Source: Thiobacillus thioparus DSM 505 (lineage in GTDB: Bacteria; Pseudomonadota; Gammaproteobacteria; Burkholderiales; Thiobacillaceae). From it: a stretch of 64,000 nt of DNA. The first letter of the stretch is position 1. The number at the start of each line of letters is the position of its first letter. Below, piece after piece: positions 36,245 to 44,108 of the stretch. The position numbers were made by a program, and so were the translations under genes. The notes below the pieces were generated by a model, which saw only the letters and a list, made by a program, of their open reading frames with translations, searched no databases and was not told where the DNA came from. The stretch spans positions 1 to 64,000 of the forward strand of contig NZ_KB891316.1 in the NCBI RefSeq assembly GCF_000373385.1. The letters run 5' to 3'.

Positions 36245-38188
36245 TTAGAACTTCATAGCGACGCCTGCCGTGATGAGATCAATATTGATATCTTTTAAAT
36301 CGAAGCGTTCATACTCTGCGCGCAGATTCAAATTATCCAGCAACGCATAATTGACCCCTACACCGTAAACCGGACGATAGCTATCGTCTCCGACAGCCAC
36401 GCTCGCTGTCGTGCCCGATCCCGACCCAGTAGCCTTGGCTGTGATCTCAGTGAGCACATACGCTGCGCCCACCTTGCCCATCAAAGAAAACTTGTCAGTA
36501 ATCGGATAAGTCCCTACGGCAGCCAGCGACCAGGCATCGGTTGCCACATTCGTACGGATCGTTCCCGCAGAAGGTGTGGTGATAGTGGTATTGGCATGGG
36601 CGTCGTTCAGGTTGGTATAGCCACCTTCCAAAGCCAGATATTTATTGAACTGGTAACCCCCGTAGACTTTCCAGCCTTCGCTAAGGGGGCTGGCCGAAGT
36701 CGTAGACGTGGCGCCCACCGAGGCCACGGCCGAATCGATACTTGAAGCCAAGTCGCGATAATGGGATTGTCCGACGCCCAAGCCGGCGTACCAGCCATCG
36801 AAGTTGATACCCCCCCAGTCACTATCGCCATATTCATCAAGTTCGCCCGGACCCGGATCAAGCACCCATCCTAGACTCATGGCGAAGACATTTTGATGCA
36901 TGTCGAATTCAACGCAATTAACAATATTGTTTTTACAGCCACTTTGACTATGGGATGCGGCATACATATAAGTGCCAGTCACCTCAAGATTTTCGTTGGC
37001 TTTGTAAGTAAAACCAAGTGAATAATGCTTCTCAACTGTAGCCGGAGCTAAAAGATTAAACGTCAACTGATTATTGGGAATCGGGCTTTTCCCATAATTG
37101 TAACCACTGCGAACCTGCAGTCTATTATTGACTCCGTACTGTACGCCGAATTTATAAACAGTCTGATTTGTCCAGCCAAAACCCATACCTTGGTCGTTGC
37201 CTAACTCATATTGATTAGGGTTAGTTCCAGTAGCCAATGACGGGACGCCCAGGGTGCCGGCAATATTCGTCATCCCTGGGTTACCAATGGAAGGAACATC
37301 CGCATAGTTGATCCTAAGTACGTCGGCGGCGACAATCAGACCTTTGACAGGCTTAACCGCGATCCCAATACCGTAATTTTCCGGGATATCAAAGCCCCCT
37401 TGCTCCGCAAACAAGCCCCGGTACTTGTCAAACTTTGTCATATAAGTTTTAGTGGCGTAAGTAAGCCCCAACGTAAGCCGATCATCAAGAAACTCGCCCT
37501 GCCAACCTAGCCTAACGCCCGCCCCGTAACTGTAATCGAACCCTTGTCCAGTTAAATGATCTGGATCAGCCGAAATGGCAAACCCTAAGTCCTTATCAAA
37601 ATTTCTGAATGCCTCCAAGCCATAGGCACGGAAGCGCGTTTCTGCGAGAACCAGAGATGCGCCAATAGAATGATTCTCATTGACTTTATAGGCCGCAGTT
37701 ATTGGAACAAGCAACTGCATCATGTCCACGCCAATTTTGGCATCTTTAGGCGGATCACCAAAAAACGAAAAGAAATTCTCAGGATAGGTTGTATTCATTC
37801 CGCCATTGCCCACAACTGCCAACGCAACATGCCATTTGTCATCCAACGGCATGCTGAAACCCATTTCCGGCAAGATGAAATATTTCGCATCACTTTCAGT
37901 ATTCCCGCTAAATCCGAAAGCGGTGCCCCCACCAGCTGGCACACCTACGGTAGCATGCCGCTCTGGATTGAATACCCCAAACCCTAAGTCGCCACGCATT
38001 CCTGTATTTACTGCATTCGCTGGGTTGGCCGCGGTAGACAAAGAGTCACGGCCATACGCAATCCCTACCCCCCCCATCCCTTGGGATCGGAAACCAAAAC
38101 CCGGCAGAAAATAGCCATTAGTGGCGTGCGCGGGGTACGCTGCCATGCAGGCAGCGGCCAGCGCTGCGAATTTGAGTATGAAACGCAT
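36245..38188 (-). CDS. FadL/OmpP1-type barrel fused to an OmpA-like barrel
   Basis: 647-aa outer-membrane protein. Signal peptide 1-22 (AHA), then a complete FadL-family domain at about 23-445, starting TNGYFLPGFGFRSQGMGG with its N-terminal hatch and NPAN motif. A short acidic Gly-Pro linker (DPGPGELDEYGDSDWGG) leads to a second beta-rich domain, about 462-647, with GWYAGLGVG, a YGGYQFNKYLALEGGY strand pair and a final aromatic VAMKF, as in 8-strand OmpA-type barrels. FadL proteins carry hydrophobic compounds; the second barrel is unusual. The start follows GGAGGAG. Its GC content is lower than that of the eps genes. Confidence 0.85.
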   Translation of the reverse strand: MRFILKFAALAAACMAAYPAHATNGYFLPGFGFRSQGMGGVGIAYGRDSLSTAANPANAVNTGMRGDLGFGVFNPERHATVGVPAGGGTAFGFSGNTESDAKYFILPEMGFSMPLDDKWHVALAVVGNGGMNTTYPENFFSFFGDPPKDAKIGVDMMQLLVPITAAYKVNENHSIGASLVLAETRFRAYGLEAFRNFDKDLGFAISADPDHLTGQGFDYSYGAGVRLGWQGEFLDDRLTLGLTYATKTYMTKFDKYRGLFAEQGGFDIPENYGIGIAVKPVKGLIVAADVLRINYADVPSIGNPGMTNIAGTLGVPSLATGTNPNQYELGNDQGMGFGWTNQTVYKFGVQYGVNNRLQVRSGYNYGKSPIPNNQLTFNLLAPATVEKHYSLGFTYKANENLEVTGTYMYAASHSQSGCKNNIVNCVEFDMHQNVFAMSLGWVLDPGPGELDEYGDSDWGGINFDGWYAGLGVGQSHYRDLASSIDSAVASVGATSTTSASPLSEGWKVYGGYQFNKYLALEGGYTNLNDAHANTTITTPSAGTIRTNVATDAWSLAAVGTYPITDKFSLMGKVGAAYVLTEITAKATGSGSGTTASVAVGDDSYRPVYGVGVNYALLDNLNLRAEYERFDLKDINIDLITAGVAMKF

Positions 38189-38356
38189 GTCTCCTCCAGG
38201 AATTTTATTGAAATTGAGCGCTAATGGGTTGCGACCTCTCCGCTCCCCAAAAAGCTGGTTGGATATTACCAGCACACATTGAGTGGAAGCGATAACCCAG
38301 ACCAGAAAAGTTGAATTTGATTCATAAAACCCACGAATACATCAATTAGCAACAAG

Positions 38357-38385
38357 AAATACGGCGGGATCAACCCGCCGTATTT
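38357..38385 (-). terminator. rho-independent terminator after the first PEP-CTERM gene
   Basis: A perfect 12-bp stem AAATACGGCGGG / CCCGCCGTATTT with a 5-nt loop, 41 nt beyond the stop of the PEP-CTERM gene and upstream of the barrel gene. The stem ends in T-rich sequence (ATTTCTTGTT) on the minus strand. It indicates separate transcription of the two genes. Confidence 0.8.
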
Positions 38386-38425
38386 ATACCGCCCTAATTA
38401 AATTAGCGCTTTAAGCAGAAGCCAA

Positions 38426-39127
38426 TCAAGCCATCAGCTTGCGGCGACGCACAGCAAAGCCCACCAAGCCCAAGCCAGCCAGCATCATGCCGTATGTGGA
38501 AGCCTCGGGAACCGGCGCTGTAGCCATCACACATTCCAAGTGCCAGTCAGCACGTTGAGTTTGAAAGTCAACATCTTCTGCAGCGGTAATGACATGCGAC
38601 CAATCCATAGTGTAGTAATGGACCCCACCAATCGTCTGGACATTAGTCACCAGCGTGCCAGCGTCCGGGAACAGTGGGTATTGCTTGGCGGTTGCATTCC
38701 AAAAACCGCCAAACCCAGACAGATCAACGCTAATGGATCCAGCACCATCGCCCCCGGTCCAACTCGCGGTCACACCGCCGCCCGCAGTATTAGCATAAAA
38801 GTTGAAAATTGAAGGGACAGAACCGCCATAGGTGAAAGGGGTTGCGAAAGCTCCGTTACCCTGCGCTACACCGTTGGCAATAATCGCGCCATCTGTCGTG
38901 CCCGCACTTACAAACGCCTTTGAGCCGGCAGCGTTAACACCATTCCCCGCCTCAGCGCCGAAGTAAAAAAGACCGCCACCAGTACCTGCTGTAGCAGAAG
39001 CCATGCTCATGCCAGCCACGCCACCAATTTCTTGAATAGTGAAAGAGGTTACGCCTACAGCCTGAGCTCCTGTTGCAGCCGCAGCCAGAATCAGACCCGC
39101 TGCAATTTTCGTCATTGTGAATTTCAT
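38426..39127 (-). CDS. PEP-CTERM sorting domain protein 1
   Basis: 233-aa exported protein: signal peptide 1-23 (TGAQA), a Gly/Ala/Thr-rich low-complexity beta region, and a C-terminal sorting signal consisting of VPEAS (about 206-210), a hydrophobic helix (YGMMLAGLGLVGFAV) and the basic end RRRK. It is a probable XrtB substrate processed at or near the PEP motif and delivered to the surface or biofilm matrix. The PEP is a PEA variant, common in this class. Preceded by a sigma-54 site and followed by a strong terminator, so it is its own transcript. Confidence 0.93.
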   Translation of the reverse strand: MKFTMTKIAAGLILAAAATGAQAVGVTSFTIQEIGGVAGMSMASATAGTGGGLFYFGAEAGNGVNAAGSKAFVSAGTTDGAIIANGVAQGNGAFATPFTYGGSVPSIFNFYANTAGGGVTASWTGGDGAGSISVDLSGFGGFWNATAKQYPLFPDAGTLVTNVQTIGGVHYYTMDWSHVITAAEDVDFQTQRADWHLECVMATAPVPEASTYGMMLAGLGLVGFAVRRRKLMA

Positions 39128-39238
39128 CTTATAAATCTCCTCATGTAGAAAGTATCGATCGATCAAACAACTACATCCTCCTGCCACACGGTGTAATACT
39201 CTTCACCGAATAATGCCCTTAGCGGCGACTCACACTTA

Positions 39239-39253
39239 GCAATGCCCATTCCA
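39239..39253 (-). promoter_or_regulatory. sigma-54 promoter of PEP-CTERM gene 1
   Basis: The minus strand reads TGGAATG-GGCA-TTGC then T, against the consensus TGGCACG-N4-TTGCW: GG and GC are present at the right spacing, as are T1, A5, G7 and the full TTGCT. The predicted start is near 39228, a leader of about 100 nt. Confidence 0.65.
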
Positions 39254-39843
39254 GCTTTTTCTCGGATTTACTTATGGACTTAACAATCAAGCATTTAAGA
39301 TTTGAATTTAGTTGTTTTTGGTAGGCTTCCTGGTAGGTTCGAACCAGATGTGTAAAAAATTCCGACAAATTTCTTAACAAAGAACGAAAGAAAATATCTC
39401 ATATGACACAAACAGACCAAATCAATTAGAAAAAATAAACTCTTTTGTTTTAAAATCAAATTGTTAATGAAATATAAACGGCCAATTATTATGTGTAAAA
39501 TTTATCGACAAATACGTATTTATTAGTATTTCTGATATTGCAATAAAAGAAATTTGTACGCTATATCAACCAAACACTATATGCAAGCCAGTCCGAGCGC
39601 TCTTTCACAGAACGGAGACAGACTCGATATATCGTTCTCTGTTCTTGGCAAAGGCAATGCGCCACTTCGCTTTCAAGCCGGATACTGCCGGCCATTCCAT
39701 GAAAGCAGCGCCCCATCCGGGGATTCGTGATTTGACTTTATAAAGACCGCAGGCCGACCAGCCCGAATATCAGCGTGACACAGCCAGGTGCAAGGACGTT
39801 CGGATCCGCTAATGGTCCGGGTGCGCGTTCCACCCTGTAATGG
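39254..39843. other. AT-rich intergenic region without a gene
   Basis: Nearly 600 nt with no credible reading frame. The part 39290-39560 is strikingly AT-rich for this genome, with runs such as AAAATAAACTC and TTTTAAAATC. It lies upstream of the sigma-54 site of PEP-CTERM gene 1 and would be the natural place for activator (enhancer) and IHF sites. The rightmost 150 nt are GC-rich again and follow the stop of the phosphotransferase gene; no clear terminator was found there. Confidence 0.6.
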
Positions 39844-41226
39844 CTAATACGCGTTCTGGTCGCGCCAGACGACGGCGAGTGTCTTGCCGATGATCATGAG
39901 GTCAAATACTAGCGACCAGTTGCGCATGTAGTCGATGTCGTACTGGACGCGGGCGCGCATCTTGTCGAGGGTTTCGGTTTCGCCGCGCAGGCCGTTGACC
40001 TGGGCCCAGCCGGTGATGCCGGGCTTGACCTTGTGGCGGAGCATGTAGCCCTTGATGAGCTTGCGATACTGCTCGTTGTGCGCAACGGCGTGGGGGCGCG
40101 GGCCGACGACGCTCATGCGGCCCTGCAGGACGTTGATGAACTGCGGCAGTTCGTCGAGCGAGGTGCGGCGGATGAAGGATCCGAATCGGGTGATGCGGGG
40201 GTCGCTGCGGCCGGCCTGCTTGATGGTGTCGCCATCGTCGCAGACGCGCATGGAACGGAATTTGTAGACGAGGATTTCCTGGCCGTCGAGGCCGTAGCGA
40301 CGCTGCTTGAAGATGATGGGGCCCGGGGACGACAACTTGACGCCGACGGCCAGAATGAGCAGGACGGGCCAGATCACCAGCAGGATCAGGCTAGCGATGG
40401 CGACGTCGCTGATGCGTTTGCCGATACCGCTGACGCCCAGCGTGGGCGATTCGGTGAGCGCCACCACGGGCATGCCGTGGATATGATCGACCCGCGCCTG
40501 GATCAGGTCGGACACGAAGATGTCCGGCACGAAATAGACCGACGTGGTGGTGTCGCGCAGGGCGTCGAGCAGGTTCAGCGTGCGGGGCTGCGAGGCCATC
40601 GGCAAGGTGATGTAGACCAGGTCGATGCCATTGCGGTTGACGTATTCAGGGATGTCGGCCAGCCGCCCGAGCAGTTTGGCTGGGTCGGTCAGTTCGGTAC
40701 GCTCGAGTGTGCGGTCGTCGAAAAAGCCGACCACATCGACCCCCAGCGCACTGTCATTGGCAAAACGGCCGCGCAGTTCGGTTCCCAGGTGCCCGGCCCC
40801 CACGATGAGTGCGCGGCGGCGGCCGCCTTCCAGCAGCAGCAGGCGCGGCAGGATCTTGCGTACGACGCGGTGCGCCCCCCACATGGCGATGGGGGTGACG
40901 AGCATCCATGCCATCACCAGGTCGGGCGGAAACCAGTCGAGATAGCCGGTGGAATAACCGAACAGCAGGATCAGGCCGGACAGGAAAAACCACGGCATGA
41001 CCACTTCGTTCCAGAAGGCCCGCAAGGTCACTTCGGGCCATTTGCCGGGAAAGGTCAGCGTAAAGACGATGAGCGCCAGGATGGGATAAGGCCCATTGAA
41101 GGCCTCGCCGAAATAGAGTGCGCAGCCGATCAGCACCAACACGGCCACGAAGGGATCGAGCAGGATTTTGGTCAGCGATACGACGGAAAGCTGCTGCCGG
41201 AACAGCCACTGGTTATGGTTTGTCAT
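39844..41226 (-). CDS. epsB: undecaprenyl-phosphate glucose phosphotransferase (initiating enzyme)
   Basis: 460-aa polyisoprenyl-phosphate hexose-1-phosphate transferase. Four or five N-terminal membrane helices, a central Rossmann-like CoA-binding domain (VGAGHLGTELRGRF), and a C-terminal bacterial sugar transferase domain with KFRSMR, a DELPQFINVLQG motif, VGPRPHAV and PGITGWAQVNGLRGE. It transfers hexose-1-phosphate to the lipid carrier to start each repeat unit. The symbol follows the naming of eps clusters in methylotrophic relatives. Confidence 0.92.
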   Translation of the reverse strand: MTNHNQWLFRQQLSVVSLTKILLDPFVAVLVLIGCALYFGEAFNGPYPILALIVFTLTFPGKWPEVTLRAFWNEVVMPWFFLSGLILLFGYSTGYLDWFPPDLVMAWMLVTPIAMWGAHRVVRKILPRLLLLEGGRRRALIVGAGHLGTELRGRFANDSALGVDVVGFFDDRTLERTELTDPAKLLGRLADIPEYVNRNGIDLVYITLPMASQPRTLNLLDALRDTTTSVYFVPDIFVSDLIQARVDHIHGMPVVALTESPTLGVSGIGKRISDVAIASLILLVIWPVLLILAVGVKLSSPGPIIFKQRRYGLDGQEILVYKFRSMRVCDDGDTIKQAGRSDPRITRFGSFIRRTSLDELPQFINVLQGRMSVVGPRPHAVAHNEQYRKLIKGYMLRHKVKPGITGWAQVNGLRGETETLDKMRARVQYDIDYMRNWSLVFDLMIIGKTLAVVWRDQNAY

Positions 41227-41422
41227 TACTCCAAATGCTTCGCGTCGATGCGTGTTTCCTGAGGGCAGACAAGCGTGTAATTATCAGTCGGCCCGCCGGT
41301 TAATGCCGGGGCAGGCGCATTATCCAACAAAAGTAACGGGCCAATGTTGCCGGAACTTGAAACTGCCCGGACCATTCGCGTCATATGTCACGATATTGCC
41401 CGCGCGTAAAGAATCTTCAATG

Positions 41423-41446
41423 AAAACGGCTTCCTTGCGGAAGCCG
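41423..41446 (-). terminator. rho-independent terminator after PEP-CTERM gene 2
   Basis: The minus strand reads CGGCTTCC-GCAA-GGAAGCCG followed by TTTTC. The 8-bp stem is perfect and lies 22 nt after the stop codon, upstream of epsB. Confidence 0.85.
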
Positions 41447-41468
41447 CGAGTCAGAAGCAACGCAGCAA

Positions 41469-42281
41469 TCAAACGGACAGGCGTGCGTTGCGCCGGGCCA
41501 TGAGGCCGACGAGCGCAAGACCGGCCAGCATCATGGCATAGGTTTTGGCTTCGGGGACTGCCAGTGCAATGTACCCGTCCGCCGCGTACTTTAGATCGCC
41601 CGAAGCCACGCTGTTGCCCATCACGCTGGTGATCGGGTTCAGGAAGCTGGCGTCATAGGGGTTGTTCATTTGGAGCGTGAAGACCCCACCGCCCGATACG
41701 ATCGTTGGGGGCTGGTACACGGCGGCATTGAAGCTCGTGACGGCTATCGTGATATTGGTCACCCCCAGCGAGAAGCCAGGGTCGGCAACCCCTGTCCCCC
41801 CGATGATGTTGCCGGTCAGAATCGCGTCGCCATCGGTAAATCCGGTATCCGTATTGAAGCTGCGGTTCGGGTTGGTATCCAGATAAATCGCGAAACTGCC
41901 ACCCGTGACGCTGATCGCGCCGGCGGCCGTCACGCTCTCGGTAAAGCTGGCCACCGCGGTCAATTCATAAGTCGAATTGAGATTGGGCGCTGCCGCTACC
42001 GTTCCGGCCAGTTCATGGTTGGTGATGAAGGATTGGTAAAACCCATTGAAGCTTGAAACCAGGCTGGGCCCCGACCCTGTCGTTCCGGTTGATTTCAGGA
42101 GCACGACGCCGGACCCCGCGTCATAGGTGTCGAACGGACCGACAACGTCCTCATCCCCACTGCTGCCTGGGGCCTGCGTGTAATCGGCCGTCCCCGCCCA
42201 ATTGGATGCCGCCTGGGTGGTTTGCATTCCCATCCCGGATACGGCCAATAGTGCAACCGCCAAAACTCTCATGCGCCTCAT
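41469..42281 (-). CDS. PEP-CTERM sorting domain protein 2
   Basis: 270-aa exported protein: signal peptide 1-24 (QTTQA), beta-rich Thr/Gly/Asn-rich mature region with almost no charged clusters, and a C-terminal VPEAK (about 242-246) followed by a hydrophobic helix and ARRNAR. It resembles the flocculation-type PEP-CTERM proteins. ATG at 42281 is 4 nt after GGAGGAGGAGAG. It has its own sigma-54 promoter, structured leader and terminator. Confidence 0.92.
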   Translation of the reverse strand: MRRMRVLAVALLAVSGMGMQTTQAASNWAGTADYTQAPGSSGDEDVVGPFDTYDAGSGVVLLKSTGTTGSGPSLVSSFNGFYQSFITNHELAGTVAAAPNLNSTYELTAVASFTESVTAAGAISVTGGSFAIYLDTNPNRSFNTDTGFTDGDAILTGNIIGGTGVADPGFSLGVTNITIAVTSFNAAVYQPPTIVSGGGVFTLQMNNPYDASFLNPITSVMGNSVASGDLKYAADGYIALAVPEAKTYAMMLAGLALVGLMARRNARLSV

Positions 42282-42314
42282 GACACTCTCCTCCTCCAAC
42301 ATCACGCTGCTAGG

Positions 42315-42377
42315 CCATTTCATCGCGTACATGAAATGGAATGGGGGCACATTCTATTTATTGTTCATTGTGCCCCC
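42315..42377 (-). promoter_or_regulatory. two perfect hairpins in the leader of PEP-CTERM gene 2
   Basis: First hairpin: GGGGGCAC and GTGCCCCC (42343-42350 and 42370-42377), 19-nt loop. Second hairpin: CCATTTCAT and ATGAAATGG (42315-42323 and 42331-42339), 7-nt loop. With the sigma-54 start predicted near 42376, the first hairpin would occupy the very 5' end of the mRNA. Neither is followed by a T-run. Confidence 0.6.
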
Positions 42378-42387
42378 AGCCGTTTAC

Positions 42388-42402
42388 GCAAAATACGTAC
42401 CA
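42388..42402 (-). promoter_or_regulatory. sigma-54 promoter of PEP-CTERM gene 2
   Basis: The minus strand reads TGGTACG-TATT-TTGC then G. This is the best match of the set: only one change (C4 to T) from TGGCACG-N4-TTGC, with exact GG/GC spacing. The start is predicted near 42376, 96 nt from the ATG. Confidence 0.75.
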
Positions 42403-42576
42403 TGCATATGAAAGCTTCATACCATACTGTTTACCCGATGTTTTTTATCCGGAATCAACCATCCATTAATTCATTTGGTTTGAAGTGTAAAGAAAACCGA
42501 CAGTCACGACATACCGATTTCATATAGATGGAATAGCTAGATGGGATTTGATCAGCATTCCGTGGGCCTTCGCATG

Positions 42577-42605
42577 AAAAAACGGCCTCGCGAGGGAGGC
42601 CGTTT
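42577..42605 (-). terminator. rho-independent terminator after PEP-CTERM gene 3
   Basis: A perfect stem AAACGGCCTC / GAGGCCGTTT with a 6-nt loop; the minus strand continues in a T-run. It is 19 nt after the stop codon. Confidence 0.88.
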
Positions 42606-42624
42606 ACATAAAAGAGTCCAACGC

Positions 42625-43347
42625 TCAGATCGCGATGCGGCCCTTGCGCCACCCCATGAAGCCAATCAGCGCCAAGCCAGCGATGAACAAGGCATACGCC
42701 TGCGGTTCCGGCACGGGCGTCGTCACGATGGCCACACCGGCAAATTTTTTCTCGATGAAGGCTGCGCCACCGACTGACAGGCTGTTGGCCAGAAGGATGT
42801 TTTCGAGGGTGACGTTGACGCCGCTGACGATGCCGTCCGTTCCACCCCATCCGGCCGGAATCGCGACGTTTGCGTGCGAGGTCCAGTCGGTGGTCTCGAA
42901 ATCCGCCAGGTTGGTTATGTCGGTCAGCGGGAGCGACGACTTGATTTTGCTGCTGGCGGCGGGTGCCAGGGGCGACTCCAGATCGCGCACATAGAGCTTG
43001 CCGCCGACGGCCACGCTGGAGCCTGCGCCGATGTTGTAGTAGTCGCCATCTTCGGTCAGGTTGACCGCCGATACCCGATAGCCAGGATTGGCATTGACCG
43101 TGATGTTGAAGGTCTGGCTGGCCGAGGCAAACCCGGTGCCGTTGAAAGACTGGGCCTTGTAGGTGGTGGGTGTGAAAAACAGCGCATCCCCCGTCGCCGT
43201 GGGAACGCCGAACAGCCCGCTGAGCGCGCTGTCAAAGGTGAAGCTGACCGTGGCGCCCATCACGGTGACCGGAACGGCCTGCACAGGCCCGCTCAGCATG
43301 GCAGCCGACAATGCCAGTGCGGCTGCGGTGCGTTTAAAGAATTTCAT
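42625..43347 (-). CDS. PEP-CTERM sorting domain protein 3
   Basis: 240-aa exported protein with signal peptide 1-24 (GPVQA), a beta-rich domain, and a C-terminal VPEPQ (about 212-216), hydrophobic helix and WRKGR tail, the most canonical PEP motif of the three. It shares no obvious similarity with the other two outside signal and tail. The ATG at 43347 follows TTGGAGGAGGCATC. It is a predicted XrtB substrate. Confidence 0.92.
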   Translation of the reverse strand: MKFFKRTAAALALSAAMLSGPVQAVPVTVMGATVSFTFDSALSGLFGVPTATGDALFFTPTTYKAQSFNGTGFASASQTFNITVNANPGYRVSAVNLTEDGDYYNIGAGSSVAVGGKLYVRDLESPLAPAASSKIKSSLPLTDITNLADFETTDWTSHANVAIPAGWGGTDGIVSGVNVTLENILLANSLSVGGAAFIEKKFAGVAIVTTPVPEPQAYALFIAGLALIGFMGWRKGRIAI

Positions 43348-43561
43348 GATGCCTCCTCCAATTCGATTTTCAACATTGCGGTGTATCTCCCTATCGCCCG
43401 TCAGCCTGAGCCGAAACAATGCGCTTTTTTTATGTACGTTTTGTGTATGTTTCTTTAAGGGTGCTCGTACCGCTTTTCCTTCTCCAACCACCGAACGGGC
43501 TGACACCGGGTGGGGAGGTAAAAAACTGCAAAAAAACATCCGCTTAGTCGAAACGACTAAA

Positions 43562-43576
43562 GCAATATGCATGCCC
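43562..43576 (-). promoter_or_regulatory. sigma-54 promoter candidate of PEP-CTERM gene 3
   Basis: The minus strand reads GGGCATG-CATA-TTGC then T. It matches the consensus except T1 to G and C6 to T. Leader about 200 nt. A second, weaker candidate closer to the gene is CGGATGT-TTTT-TTGC then A at 43528-43542 (leader about 170 nt). Only one is likely to be used. Confidence 0.55.
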
Positions 43577-43883
43577 ATCGATCTTCCACTTACCGCACGC
43601 CCTTGTTTGCGTGCCGCTTTTCATGGATGCGGCAGGCACGCCTGCAATGGCACAAGCTCCATTGTAAAAAAGCCCGACAACGTAGCTTGCCTATAGGGAT
43701 GACTTATCTATCTGCTACTTTTGCGGTATGCCCTTTGGAGTAGACAGTTATGCCGAACCGCTTTACTCAATCAAACGCATTCCCACCTGTCCGACAACGC
43801 CGCCAGCCGCCCAGGGGGGCCTTTTCCAGGAACGGGCCGGGGCGCCTCCGTGCTATGCTGAACGCCATTTTGGGGGAGAGGGT
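43577..43883. other. divergent intergenic region, PEP-CTERM gene 3 / pilS operon
   Basis: About 300 nt with no supported gene. It should contain the promoter of the PP0621-pilS-pilR operon (plus strand), but no clear -35/-10 pair was recognised, and it could hold activator sites for the sigma-54 promoter on the other strand. The last part, 43871-43881, is the GGGGGAGAGG ribosome-binding site of the next gene. Confidence 0.5.
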
Positions 43884-44108
43884 GTGTTCAAGATTCTGTT
43901 GCTGATTGCGATTGGCTTTGTCGTGCTGGCCTTGTTCCGTGCCTACCAGCGCTCGCTCGGCCAGCCGTCCTCATCCACGCGCGAAAAAACCGTCGAAGAC
44001 ATGGTGAAATGCGCGCATTGTGGCGTGAACCTGCCGCGCAGCGAGGCCATTTATTCCGGCGGCAATTTCTTCTGTACACCCGAACACCGGCAACTCGGCA
44101 AGAAATGA
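43884..44108 (+). CDS. PP0621 family small membrane protein
   Basis: 74-aa protein: one N-terminal membrane helix (residues 3-18) followed by a soluble part with a zinc-ribbon-like pair, Cys-x2-Cys (CAHCGVNLPRSEA) and a later Cys in FFCTPEHR. The family is regularly encoded just upstream of pilS in betaproteobacteria and pseudomonads. A GTG start preceded by GGGGGAGAGG is chosen. It overlaps pilS by four bases (ATGA). The function is unknown. Confidence 0.85.
   Translation: MFKILLLIAIGFVVLALFRAYQRSLGQPSSSTREKTVEDMVKCAHCGVNLPRSEAIYSGGNFFCTPEHRQLGKK

Noticed and set aside
8190..43347. Signs of mobile elements, prophage or CRISPR in the large polysaccharide locus
   Set aside because: No transposase, integrase, att-like direct repeats or spaced direct repeats were found. 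The AT-rich island suggests exchange by recombination.
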